A DNA stretch of 9,051 bases from Candidatus Aquidulcis sp. (lineage in GTDB: Bacteria > Chloroflexota > Anaerolineae > Anaerolineales > E44-bin32). The stretch is taken from NCBI GenBank assembly GCA_020723365.1, contig DYJB01000112.1:1-9051 (forward strand), in the 5' to 3' direction. This document shows positions 1-5,086 of the stretch, piece by piece (position 1 is the first letter of the stretch; each line of letters starts with the position of its first letter). The position numbers and the translations under genes are program-made. Under the pieces are notes generated by a model. The model searched no databases and was not told where the DNA came from. It was given only the letters and a program-made list of their open reading frames with translations.

Positions 1-84
1 GGGGCGGTGGGAAAGGCGCTCGCACCCGACCCGGAGACGCTCCAGGCACAGGGAATCCCGTCACGCCCTCCCGAACGATCCTAG
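1..84 (+). CDS. Possible C-terminal end of a gene cut by the left edge
   Basis: Frame 1 on the plus strand is open from the first base to a TAG at 82-84 and gives about 27 residues rich in Ala, Pro, Gln and Glu (for example KALAPDPETLQ). It is the most protein-like of the three forward frames here, and its codon third positions are mostly G or C. No family can be recognised from so few residues, and the other two forward frames also stay open across this stretch, so openness alone is weak evidence. If real, it would be the only plus-strand gene in the window and would converge on the tRNA unit across the gene-free region. Confidence 0.25.
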   Translation, partial: GAVGKALAPDPETLQAQGIPSRPPERS

Positions 85-180
85 AGAAAGGGGGCGTCAC
101 ACGCGGTTGTGGGCTGAAGTCGGAGCCGTAGACCGGGCTTGGTCAACTATCCTTGAGCGCCAGATCTTGGGCCAACACGC

Positions 181-311
181 GGCACCTGGGCACTTGGCGC
201 GGCACTTGGGAGTTATGTGCGGCACATGGCGCGGCACATGGCGCGGCCTAAGGAGGCACATGTGCCAAGGGCCCCTCCGGCACTTGGCGCGGCACATGGC
301 ACGGCACTTGG
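181..311. repeat. Array of a 12-bp GGCACWTGGCGC-type motif
   Basis: The 9-bp core GGCACNTGG (one copy ends in T instead of the last G) starts at 181, 189, 201, 221, 233, 255, 279, 291 and 303. Several consecutive copies are exactly 12 bp apart (189 to 201, 221 to 233, 279 to 291 to 303), and the copies at 255 and 279 are 24 apart, so the period is 12 with a few irregular spacers. The copy at 255-266 is a perfect palindrome, GGCACATGTGCC, and the others are imperfect versions of it. A further single core is at 798-806. Because 12 is a multiple of three, open frames through the array produce short peptide repeats (such as ARHMARHM), but no real protein is suggested. It could be a multi-copy protein-binding array or a simple expansion. 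Confidence 0.8.
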
Positions 312-461
312 GAAAGGGGAAGGAAGGACCCCCATAGGTGGCCTGGGAGTCCGGCTCAGCGAAGGGGGCCGAGGGGCGCGGCGCCGGGTCGACATTGCGG
401 AACTCGAGCTCGCGCGGAGCAGCGAGGCTTTCGCCCTGGATTCCGCCCCTCCTTGTCACCT

Positions 462-485
462 GCCGGCCGCGGCTCGCGGGCCGGC
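462..485. other. Strong GC-rich inverted repeat
   Basis: GCCGGCC at 462-468 pairs perfectly with GGCCGGC at 479-485 across a 10-base centre. An alternative register pairs CCGCG (467-471) with CGCGG (475-479) around a 3-base loop. No T-run follows on either strand, so it does not look like an intrinsic terminator. Its role is unknown. Confidence 0.4.
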
Positions 486-492
486 GTACCAA

Positions 493-542
493 TCGCCCAG
501 CGCGGGTGGGACGCGGGCGTCCTCGCCCAGCGCGGATGGGAC
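493..542. repeat. Two-copy 20-bp direct repeat, 30-bp period
   Basis: The 20-bp segments at 493-512 and 523-542 (TCGCCCAGCGCGGRTGGGAC) are identical except for one G/A difference, and the 10 bp between them is unique. This is not the 12-bp motif of the upstream array. With only two copies and a short spacer it is a local duplication or a paired binding site rather than a CRISPR. Confidence 0.75.
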
Positions 543-550
543 CTCGCGAG

Positions 551-598
551 TCACGGCCCACTTACGGCCACCCAGTGGCTGGCCTCACCCAGCCGTGA
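551..598. other. Nested inverted repeat
   Basis: TCACGGC at 551-557 is perfectly complementary to GCCGTGA at 592-598. Inside lies a second stem, GCCAC (567-571) with GTGGC (575-579) around a 3-base loop, and an alternative GGCCA/TGGCC pairing (566-570 with 580-584). The nested arrangement is what a small RNA hairpin would give on either strand. No T-run or gene adjoins it. Confidence 0.35.
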
Positions 599-670
599 TC
601 GTCTTCCCTTGATGTCCTGCCGCGCCTTCGCAGGCTGCCCTCTGTCCGTCCAGGCTGTCGCGCGGGTGAG

Positions 671-682
671 CCGACATGTCGG
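671..682. other. Perfect 12-bp palindrome
   Basis: CCGACATGTCGG is a perfect 12-bp palindrome, followed directly by a second ACATG at 683-687. Such a site could bind a dimeric regulator, but no gene or promoter is visible beside it, so function is speculative. Confidence 0.35.
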
Positions 683-879
683 ACATGCGGTTGCCTCCGG
701 CCACGCGCCCAACTGGCCAGCTCATGCAAACGGGCTGCATCGCCTGATGTGAACCGGCCGGCGGGCAGCCGCCCTCCGTCACGCCGACCGGAAACGCGGC
801 ACCTGGCCTCGCCCTGAGCGCAAGGGCCCGCGCGCCGGGGGGGCCTGGAGCCGGTCATGCGGCCGGCTGATCACCATCT

Positions 880-1310
880 GTCGGCACTCGCCTCAGGCCC
901 TCTCCAGTCGGTGTCTGCATCTGCCTGCCCATCACCCCGCAACTCCGTGCCGACGGCAGGGCGGCGCCTTCCCCGCCAACAGCCTTGGCGGCCGCAAGTA
1001 TCCATGCCCCGGGGCTTGATGCCCGGCACCTACCCGGCTCTCGTGCCGGATTCCCTCAAAGGCGAAGCGAGTCTGCTCTTGGCCGGATCCTGACGCGCGG
1101 TCCGTCGCCCACAGGGTGGTGTGGTGCCACCGACGGGCGACGCCTCGGACGCGTGGCAAGCGGCCCTCAAGGCCGGCGACCCTTGAGGCCCGGCCTTCGC
1201 CCGGGCCGAGGGGGCGCCTGGCCTGTGGGCCGCGCGCTTCCGGTTCGCGACCTCGTGAGCAAAGACCATCACGGGGACGGGTGCCCCCTAGGTGCAGGGG
1301 CACGCCCGCC
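880..1310. ncRNA. Hairpin-dense segment, candidate structured RNA (strand unknown)
   Basis: Perfect complementary pairs cluster here: GTCGGCAC (880-887) with GTGCCGAC (947-954); CCGCCAA (973-979) with TTGGCGG (985-991), 5-base loop; CCGGCAC (1023-1029) with GTGCCGG (1043-1049); a three-tier stem of GTCCG (1100-1104), TCGCCC (1105-1110) and GGTGG (1115-1119) with CCACC (1127-1131), GGGCGA (1135-1140) and CGGAC (1146-1150); CTCAAGG (1166-1172) with CCTTGAG (1181-1187); GGCCCGG (1187-1193) with CCGGGCC (1201-1207); and GTGCCCC (1281-1287) with GGGGCAC (1297-1303). The ordered, nested stems look like RNA secondary structure. Signature motifs of RNase P RNA, tmRNA and SRP RNA were looked for on both strands and not found, so no known class can be named. 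GC-rich spacer DNA is the alternative. Confidence 0.25.
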
Positions 1311-1397
1311 GCCTTCGACGACGTATCCACTCTGGACGCCGCACTTGAGCCCAACGCGGGGGAAGGCGGACTACTTGCGTGGTCGGGAGACCGTGCC

Positions 1398-1441
1398 GGG
1401 AAAAGCAAACCGCCAGGCCCGCGTCTCGCGCTTGCCTGGCG
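1398..1441 (-). terminator. Rho-independent terminator of the tRNA unit
   Basis: Read on the minus strand, CGCCAGGC (1441-1434) pairs perfectly with GCCTGGCG (1418-1411). An inner GCG/CGC pairing extends the stem, and it is followed at once by the T-rich tract GTTTGCTTTT (1410-1401). It lies about 20 bases beyond the 3' end of the tRNA, on the same strand, as expected for an intrinsic terminator ending the tRNA transcript. Confidence 0.8.
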
Positions 1442-1460
1442 ATCCACATCGTGCTCTAGG

Positions 1461-1532
1461 TAGCGGGGCTAGGATTCGAACCTAGGACCTTCAGGTTATG
1501 AGCCTGACGAGCTGCCACTGCTCCACCCCGCA
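1461..1532 (-). tRNA. tRNA-Met (CAU), initiator type
   Basis: The minus strand folds into a complete cloverleaf: acceptor TGCGGGG with CCCCGCT, D-stem GAGC/GCTC with a short 7-base loop containing GG, anticodon arm TCAGG-CTCATAA-CCTGA with anticodon CAT (1498-1500), variable loop AGGTC, and T-arm CTAGG-TTCGAAT-CCTAG, ending in discriminator A. Initiator identity is supported by the unpaired 1:72 position (T and T), the A11:U24 pair in the D-stem, and close similarity to the usual bacterial initiator (GCGGGGTGGAGCAG at the 5' end, then AGCTCGTC and CTCATAA). The usual three G:C pairs above the anticodon loop are reduced to two: pair 29:41 is A:U. CCA is not encoded (CCT follows the discriminator base). 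It forms a monocistronic unit with its own promoter and terminator and starts the translation of essentially all proteins. Confidence 0.93.
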
Positions 1533-1554
1533 GCGGTTCGTACACAGCCGGAAC

Positions 1555-1582
1555 AGTATAACACCTCGGACGCCGGCGTCAA
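1555..1582 (-). promoter_or_regulatory. Sigma70-type promoter of the tRNA
   Basis: On the minus strand TTGACG (1582-1577, five of six consensus -35 bases) and TATACT (1560-1555, five of six -10 bases) are separated by 16 bp. A start about seven bases past the -10 box would give a leader of roughly 15 bases before the tRNA. The -35 box begins about 9 bases after the phosphatase stop codon, so the tRNA is transcribed independently of the upstream genes. Confidence 0.8.
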
Positions 1583-1591
1583 GATGACGCC

Positions 1592-2092
1592 TCAGCCCTG
1601 CGCTCCGTCCGCTGCGCTCCCGGACCGGCCGGCCTCCGCCAGCGCCCGGATGCGCGGCCAGCCTGCCTGCAGGATGCGCTCCAGTTCGTCCAGAAGCGAG
1701 CGAACGCGCTCGAGCGGCAGCCCGATGGGATCCTCGACCTCGCCGGCCTCTCCCACCATTTCCGACATCAGGTGGATCCGGTCTCCGAACCTGGGGAAGG
1801 ATTCCCGCAGGGCCTCCAGGTGTTCGCGCTCCATGACCAGCACCAGGTCCGCGCCGCGAAGCAGGTCCTCCGTGACGGGCCGGGCGACGTGCTGGGCAAG
1901 GTTCCATCCTCGGCTGGCCGCCGTCTGCAGCGCTGCTCGCGCCGCCGGCGAGCCCTCCAGCGCCCACACGCCCGCGGACCCCACCTGCCAGCCCGCGCTC
2001 AGGCCGCGCCGTTCCAGCTGCGAGCGGAACACGACTTCCGCCAGCGGAGAGCGCAGCTGATTGGCCGAACACACAAACAACAGCGACGGCAT
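1592..2092 (-). CDS. Low-molecular-weight protein tyrosine phosphatase family
   Basis: The 166-residue cytosolic protein has the length and layout of the LMW-PTP/arsenate reductase fold. The N-terminal P-loop reads VCSANQLRSP, giving the C-x5-R signature with nucleophile Cys8 and phosphate-binding Arg14 followed by Ser15. The general-acid Asp is in EDPIG (Asp121). The usual P-loop glycine before Asn is Ala10, and the second P-loop cysteine of many relatives is Leu13. Family members hydrolyse phosphotyrosine or phosphoarginine, and some reduce arsenate; the sequence does not settle which. No partner kinase is visible. The ATG start is supported by AGGAG with a 6-base spacer. The gene lies 118 bases after the SNF2-like gene on the same strand and could be cotranscribed with it. 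The last 15 or so residues are low-complexity Gly/Ser/Ala. Confidence 0.85.
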   Translation of the reverse strand: MPSLLFVCSANQLRSPLAEVVFRSQLERRGLSAGWQVGSAGVWALEGSPAARAALQTAASRGWNLAQHVARPVTEDLLRGADLVLVMEREHLEALRESFPRFGDRIHLMSEMVGEAGEVEDPIGLPLERVRSLLDELERILQAGWPRIRALAEAGRSGSAADGAQG

Positions 2093-2210
2093 CGTGCACT
2101 CCTGGAGGCGGCCCGGCGCACCGGAGCCGCGCCTTCAACCGCAGGCGGCGCCTCACCTCCCCGATCGGTCGGTGGGACGCCGCCCCTTGGTGATCTGTTG
2201 GCCAGCCGAC

Positions 2211-4457
2211 CTAGACCAGCCCCTGAATGTGCAGATGGCGCCAGAGCTCGGCGCCCGAAACGAGTCCCAGCCGGCCGGAGGACTGATCGGCGGCCTTCTT
2301 GCACGCCGAAGTGAAGTCGGAGGTCGTCACCAGATACCCACCCAGCCACTCGGCGCGCGGCTCGATCGCCTGCAGCAGCCCCTTCGCCTCCGCCACCCCG
2401 ACGTTCTTCTCGCTGCGCACGCAGCGGACGAGGACGCACTCGGTCTTGCCCTCGACGGTCCGGCGCGCCGTCAGCTCCCCGCCCGCATCATCCGCCGCCC
2501 GCGTGGTCTCAACCTCATCGAACCCCAGGGCGCGCACCCACTGGGCGACTCCGTCGAGCAGGCCGGCCGGCGGGAGATCCATCAGGTTGGTGCGGAGGGA
2601 GTCAGTGCCGGGGAGCATGCCGGTGCTGATCGCCGGGCGCGGCGCCGGCACGCGCTCCTGCCGAACAACAACCTCGACCTCGAAGACGCCTTCCATCCAA
2701 TCCTTTAGCGTCAACGCGCCGGCGACATCTTGCGGCGAGGCTCCCTCCGGCAGCGAGTCCGAAGGCCAGCCGCGTTCGGCCAGCAGCCGGTGCAGCCGCT
2801 CCTCGACCGTCCCCAGCGTGAGGAACTCGTAGACGCTCAGCGATGCGCCGGCGCCGGTGCGCTCGAGCAGCCAGGATTCGCTCTGGCGGCAGCGAGCGGG
2901 ATTCCAGTCGCTGGCGAAGTGGATCAGGTAGGCCATGCCGCGCAGCGGACCGGCCCGCTCAAGCGTTTCCAGGTCCGCCAGGAGGACGTGCCACGACGGG
3001 CGCTGCAGGAAGGTCTCGACATCCTCGCGCAATTCGGGCTCATCCCTCAGCGAGGAAAGCACCACAACGCCAAAGGGATCGAGGGCCGTGCGCAGCCGCT
3101 CCTGCCCGCGACCTTCAGGCCGCGTGACGACGATGGCCTTGTGACCGGCGGCGGTGATGTCCGCCAGCAGATCGACCACCGCCTGGGCCTTGGCGCCCAG
3201 CCGCCCGGCGCGTCCCAGCGCGGCCGTGTCCGCCAGGCGTTGATACGAAGCGGTCAGGTCGTCCTGGGCCGCACCGTCCCCGAGCTGGCTGAGCCGGTGC
3301 CGCTCCTCCGCCAGCGACTCATCGTAGGCCGAAGCATCCTCCCGCGTCAGGGCGATCCAGGCCTGGGAGACCGAATGCGCCGGGAGCTGCGCTTCGAGCT
3401 GGGCACGCGTCCGGCGCAGCAGGCTTGCCTCGAAGGCCTTGGCCATCTCTCCGGCCGCCAGGGCGCGCCGGACCTGGGTGCGATTCCCGAGGACGAAGGT
3501 GAAGATCGCCTCCCACTCCTCCGGGTCCTCCGGGCGCGATCCGGCCAGCGCCCAGCGGCGGCGCGCCCGCAGCCGATCGAAGGCTGTGCGCACCGGCTCG
3601 GGGAAGTCAGCCAGCAGCAGCGCGTCGTCCATCACGGCGATGTCGAAGCCCAGGTCCTCAGGTTCGAGCGTCCCATGCAGGATGTCGTCGGCCAGGGCCT
3701 CATGTCCGATCAGGTAGACGTGGGCGCGCTGGCCCCAGCGCTGGGCGCGCTGCATGCGGTCGCCGCGCACGGAAAGCACGCGCAGCGCCGGCGCCCAACG
3801 CGCCAGGTGGCGGGACCAGTGCCTCAGCTCATGCTCCAGGCAGATGACCAGTGAGCGCCGCGCCCAGCCGCGCTGGTAGAGCGCCCTGAGTGCCACGCAG
3901 GCGGCAGCCGTCTTGCCCGTGCCCGGGTCATCCGCCAGCAGCAGCGCCTCCTGCGCCACCAGCGCCTGAGCCGCCTCGACCTGGTAGGCACGCAGCTGCG
4001 GCTCCCCCTGCCGGCCTGCCTCCATCTCCCAGCCCTCCCGCTCCAGCAGCGGGAAGGTCAGCTCCCACAAGTTCGCCGCTTCGCCTGCCTCCCCAGCCGG
4101 ATCGGTCAGGCCGGCATCGCCCGCCCCTGCCGGCCGAGCCGGGAATCGGCTGCCCATCGCCGGCCCGGTGCCGGGCGGCAGCAGCGGCTCAGCCGCCAGC
4201 CAGGTGGGCTCGAGCGCGGCGGGCAGCGACTCGACGGGCGGGGCATACAGATCGCCGGTGGGCAGTTCGTAGCTCAACCGGTCACCCAGCACCACGCGCG
4301 AGGCCTCGATCGACACCCCTTCAGCAAGCACCAACTCCTCGCTCACCGGGAAGGGATGGAAGCTCGTGGGCCGAATCTGAACGCCGCGCAGCGTGTGCAT
4401 GCGCGGCGGCCGCAACGGGGCGACGGTCTTGCCGGTGGACAGGCGTGCCGTGGGCAC
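2211..4457 (-). CDS. SNF2-type ATPase with C-terminal Mrr-like domain, degenerate motifs
   Basis: The GTG start gives 748 residues. Residues about 1-150 form an unrecognised N-terminal region. A superfamily 2 motor follows: LRAYQVEAAQAL (from about 155), Walker A ADDPGTGKT (175-183), Walker B position DIAVMDDAL (272-280, where DEAH is expected), AGSRPED (305-311, usually GTPxxN), and a second lobe with IHFASDWNPARCRQSE (512-527) and the SNF2-like GTVEERL tail (549-555). The SNF2 motif VI arginines are largely missing. Residues about 640-748 resemble the Mrr restriction-endonuclease fold (ALGFDEVETTRAADDAGGE, later GYLVTTSDFT), but the Q-x-K catalytic motif reads VRCVR. Known relatives couple ATP-driven DNA movement to DNA recognition or cutting; here ATP binding looks possible, while hydrolysis and cutting may be impaired. 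The gene starts one base after the stop of the 170-residue gene, suggesting the two act together. No methylase or other restriction gene is in the window. Confidence 0.8.
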   Translation of the reverse strand: MPTARLSTGKTVAPLRPPRMHTLRGVQIRPTSFHPFPVSEELVLAEGVSIEASRVVLGDRLSYELPTGDLYAPPVESLPAALEPTWLAAEPLLPPGTGPAMGSRFPARPAGAGDAGLTDPAGEAGEAANLWELTFPLLEREGWEMEAGRQGEPQLRAYQVEAAQALVAQEALLLADDPGTGKTAAACVALRALYQRGWARRSLVICLEHELRHWSRHLARWAPALRVLSVRGDRMQRAQRWGQRAHVYLIGHEALADDILHGTLEPEDLGFDIAVMDDALLLADFPEPVRTAFDRLRARRRWALAGSRPEDPEEWEAIFTFVLGNRTQVRRALAAGEMAKAFEASLLRRTRAQLEAQLPAHSVSQAWIALTREDASAYDESLAEERHRLSQLGDGAAQDDLTASYQRLADTAALGRAGRLGAKAQAVVDLLADITAAGHKAIVVTRPEGRGQERLRTALDPFGVVVLSSLRDEPELREDVETFLQRPSWHVLLADLETLERAGPLRGMAYLIHFASDWNPARCRQSESWLLERTGAGASLSVYEFLTLGTVEERLHRLLAERGWPSDSLPEGASPQDVAGALTLKDWMEGVFEVEVVVRQERVPAPRPAISTGMLPGTDSLRTNLMDLPPAGLLDGVAQWVRALGFDEVETTRAADDAGGELTARRTVEGKTECVLVRCVRSEKNVGVAEAKGLLQAIEPRAEWLGGYLVTTSDFTSACKKAADQSSGRLGLVSGAELWRHLHIQGLV

Positions 4458-4458
4458 G

Positions 4459-4971
4459 TCAGCCCTTCCGGGGTTCGCCGACCTTGAGGTTGTGGGCTTC
4501 TTCGAGGGCGGACTTGATGCGCAGGAAGGGCTCCATGATGTTGCGGCCGCGCAGCCGGCGCGGCAGGACGTCGCGGCCGGCCTCGGCCTCCTGCTCAAAG
4601 CCCGGGAAGGCCTGCAGCACGAACTGGCCGTCAACCGTGCCGCGCACCCACAGCACCGGCACCTCGGTCCGCCCGCGCAGCTTGAGGAACTCAGCGTCGC
4701 GCACCAGAATCAAGTCGAGCTTCGACTCGATCGTCTGCAGGATGGGGATCCCGATCAGGTCGTTGCAGATGTACTCGTGAAGCGTGTCCCCATAGAGCAC
4801 CTTCTGCAAGCTGGTTGGACGGATGGCGCCGCTGACCCGGAATTCGAGCGGACGGGTGAGGGCGTCGGTCACCAGGCAGCCGCCGCGCAAGGCGGCACCG
4901 TCCTCAAAGGTTGCCAGATCGAGGAAGGCCAGGATTCGATCGCCGGCAATCGGCTCAGGGGTTTCAGTCAT
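4459..4971 (-). CDS. Conserved-looking protein of unknown function (170 aa)
   Basis: I do not recognise a named family. The protein is cytosolic, with no signal peptide, membrane segment or Cys cluster. It looks like one folded domain: an N-terminal strand-rich part (RILAFLDLATFEDGAAL, then GGCLVTDALTRPLEFRVSG at 30-48), a middle part (IRPTSLQKVLYGDTLHEYI at 50-68) and alpha/beta segments (LDLILVRDAEFLKLR at 85-99 and VPVLWVRG). The C-terminus is basic (RRLRGR near 138-143). The chosen ATG follows AAGGG with a 7-base spacer; an in-frame ATG 15 codons upstream is possible but less well placed. The gene begins 115 bases after murE and its TGA is one base before the GTG of the SNF2-like gene, so translational coupling and a shared task are likely. 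The window alone cannot show a function. Confidence 0.8.
   Translation of the reverse strand: MTETPEPIAGDRILAFLDLATFEDGAALRGGCLVTDALTRPLEFRVSGAIRPTSLQKVLYGDTLHEYICNDLIGIPILQTIESKLDLILVRDAEFLKLRGRTEVPVLWVRGTVDGQFVLQAFPGFEQEAEAGRDVLPRRLRGRNIMEPFLRIKSALEEAHNLKVGEPRKG
4463..4469 (-). promoter_or_regulatory. Ribosome binding site deciding the SNF2-like gene start
   Basis: GGAAGGG lies five bases before the GTG at 4457-4455, inside the last codons of the 170-residue gene, in the arrangement TGA-C-GTG. This supports GTG rather than an upstream ATG 59 codons earlier (4634), which would encode a low-complexity Ser/Arg/Pro tail antiparallel in character to any domain and would lie inside the preceding gene. 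Confidence 0.65.
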
Positions 4972-5022
4972 GGTCCCACCCTTCCCTTCCTCATCAACGA
5001 TGACATCGGCCCACAACCTTAA

Positions 5023-5051
5023 ACTCTAGACGAAAGCCCGGCTTCCTGCAA
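5023..5051 (-). promoter_or_regulatory. Weak candidate promoter for the 170-aa/SNF2-like pair
   Basis: On the minus strand TTGCAG (5051-5046) and TAGAGT (5028-5023) are separated by 17 bp, with about 50 bases to the predicted start codon. The spacing is ideal but the hexamers match consensus only partly (three and four of six). A small GGACC/GGTCC hairpin (5052-5065) lies just upstream. Read-through from murE is equally possible. Confidence 0.25.
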
Positions 5052-5086
5052 GGACCCTCCGGTCCCCCTGCCCGCAACCCGGCGCC

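Larger units (their letters stand above)
85..1397. other. Gene-free, GC-rich region with repeats and hairpins
   Basis: No convincing coding gene lies in this 1.3-kb stretch. The open frames on both strands encode Arg-, Pro-, Gly- and Ala-rich translations with no recognisable domain; several run through the short repeats, and one plus-strand frame even runs into the antisense of the tRNA. They are best explained by scarcity of stop codons at high GC. What can be seen is an array of a 12-bp motif (181-311), a hairpin at 462-485, a 20-bp direct repeat (493-542), a nested inverted repeat (551-598), a perfect 12-bp palindrome (671-682) and a dense cluster of inverted repeats (880-1310). No transposase, integrase or CRISPR structure was found. 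Confidence 0.6.

Noticed and set aside
297..311. Sigma54-like promoter (TGGCACG, four bases, TTGG)
   Set aside because: It arises from the 12-bp repeat itself, the -12 element ends in GG rather than GC, and no gene follows in the right orientation.
181..311. CRISPR array
   Set aside because: The repeat unit is 12 bp, mostly without spacers, and no cas gene is present.
97..561. Arg/Cys-rich open frame on the minus strand
   Set aside because: It runs through the 12-bp array and the direct repeats, its composition is that of GC-rich noncoding DNA, and no domain or ribosome binding site supports it.
880..1400. RNase P RNA, tmRNA or SRP RNA
   Set aside because: The conserved motifs (for example GAGGAAAGTCC, ACAGAAA, or a tRNA-like 3' end with TTCGA) were looked for on both strands by eye and not found.
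932..1447. 171-residue minus-strand and overlapping plus-strand open frames
   Set aside because: The minus frame covers the tRNA terminator and the plus frame overlaps the antisense of the tRNA; both are low-complexity Arg/Gly/Pro/Ala without a domain.
2730..3854. 374-residue plus-strand open frame antisense to the SNF2-like gene
   Set aside because: It lies wholly opposite a gene with recognisable domains, and is Arg/Gln/Gly-rich with no domain; it reflects few stop codons at high GC.
4458..4634. Longer 807-residue form of the SNF2-like protein
   Set aside because: The extra 59 residues are a Ser/Arg/Pro-rich shadow of the 170-aa gene in another frame, while a good ribosome binding site precedes the GTG at 4457.
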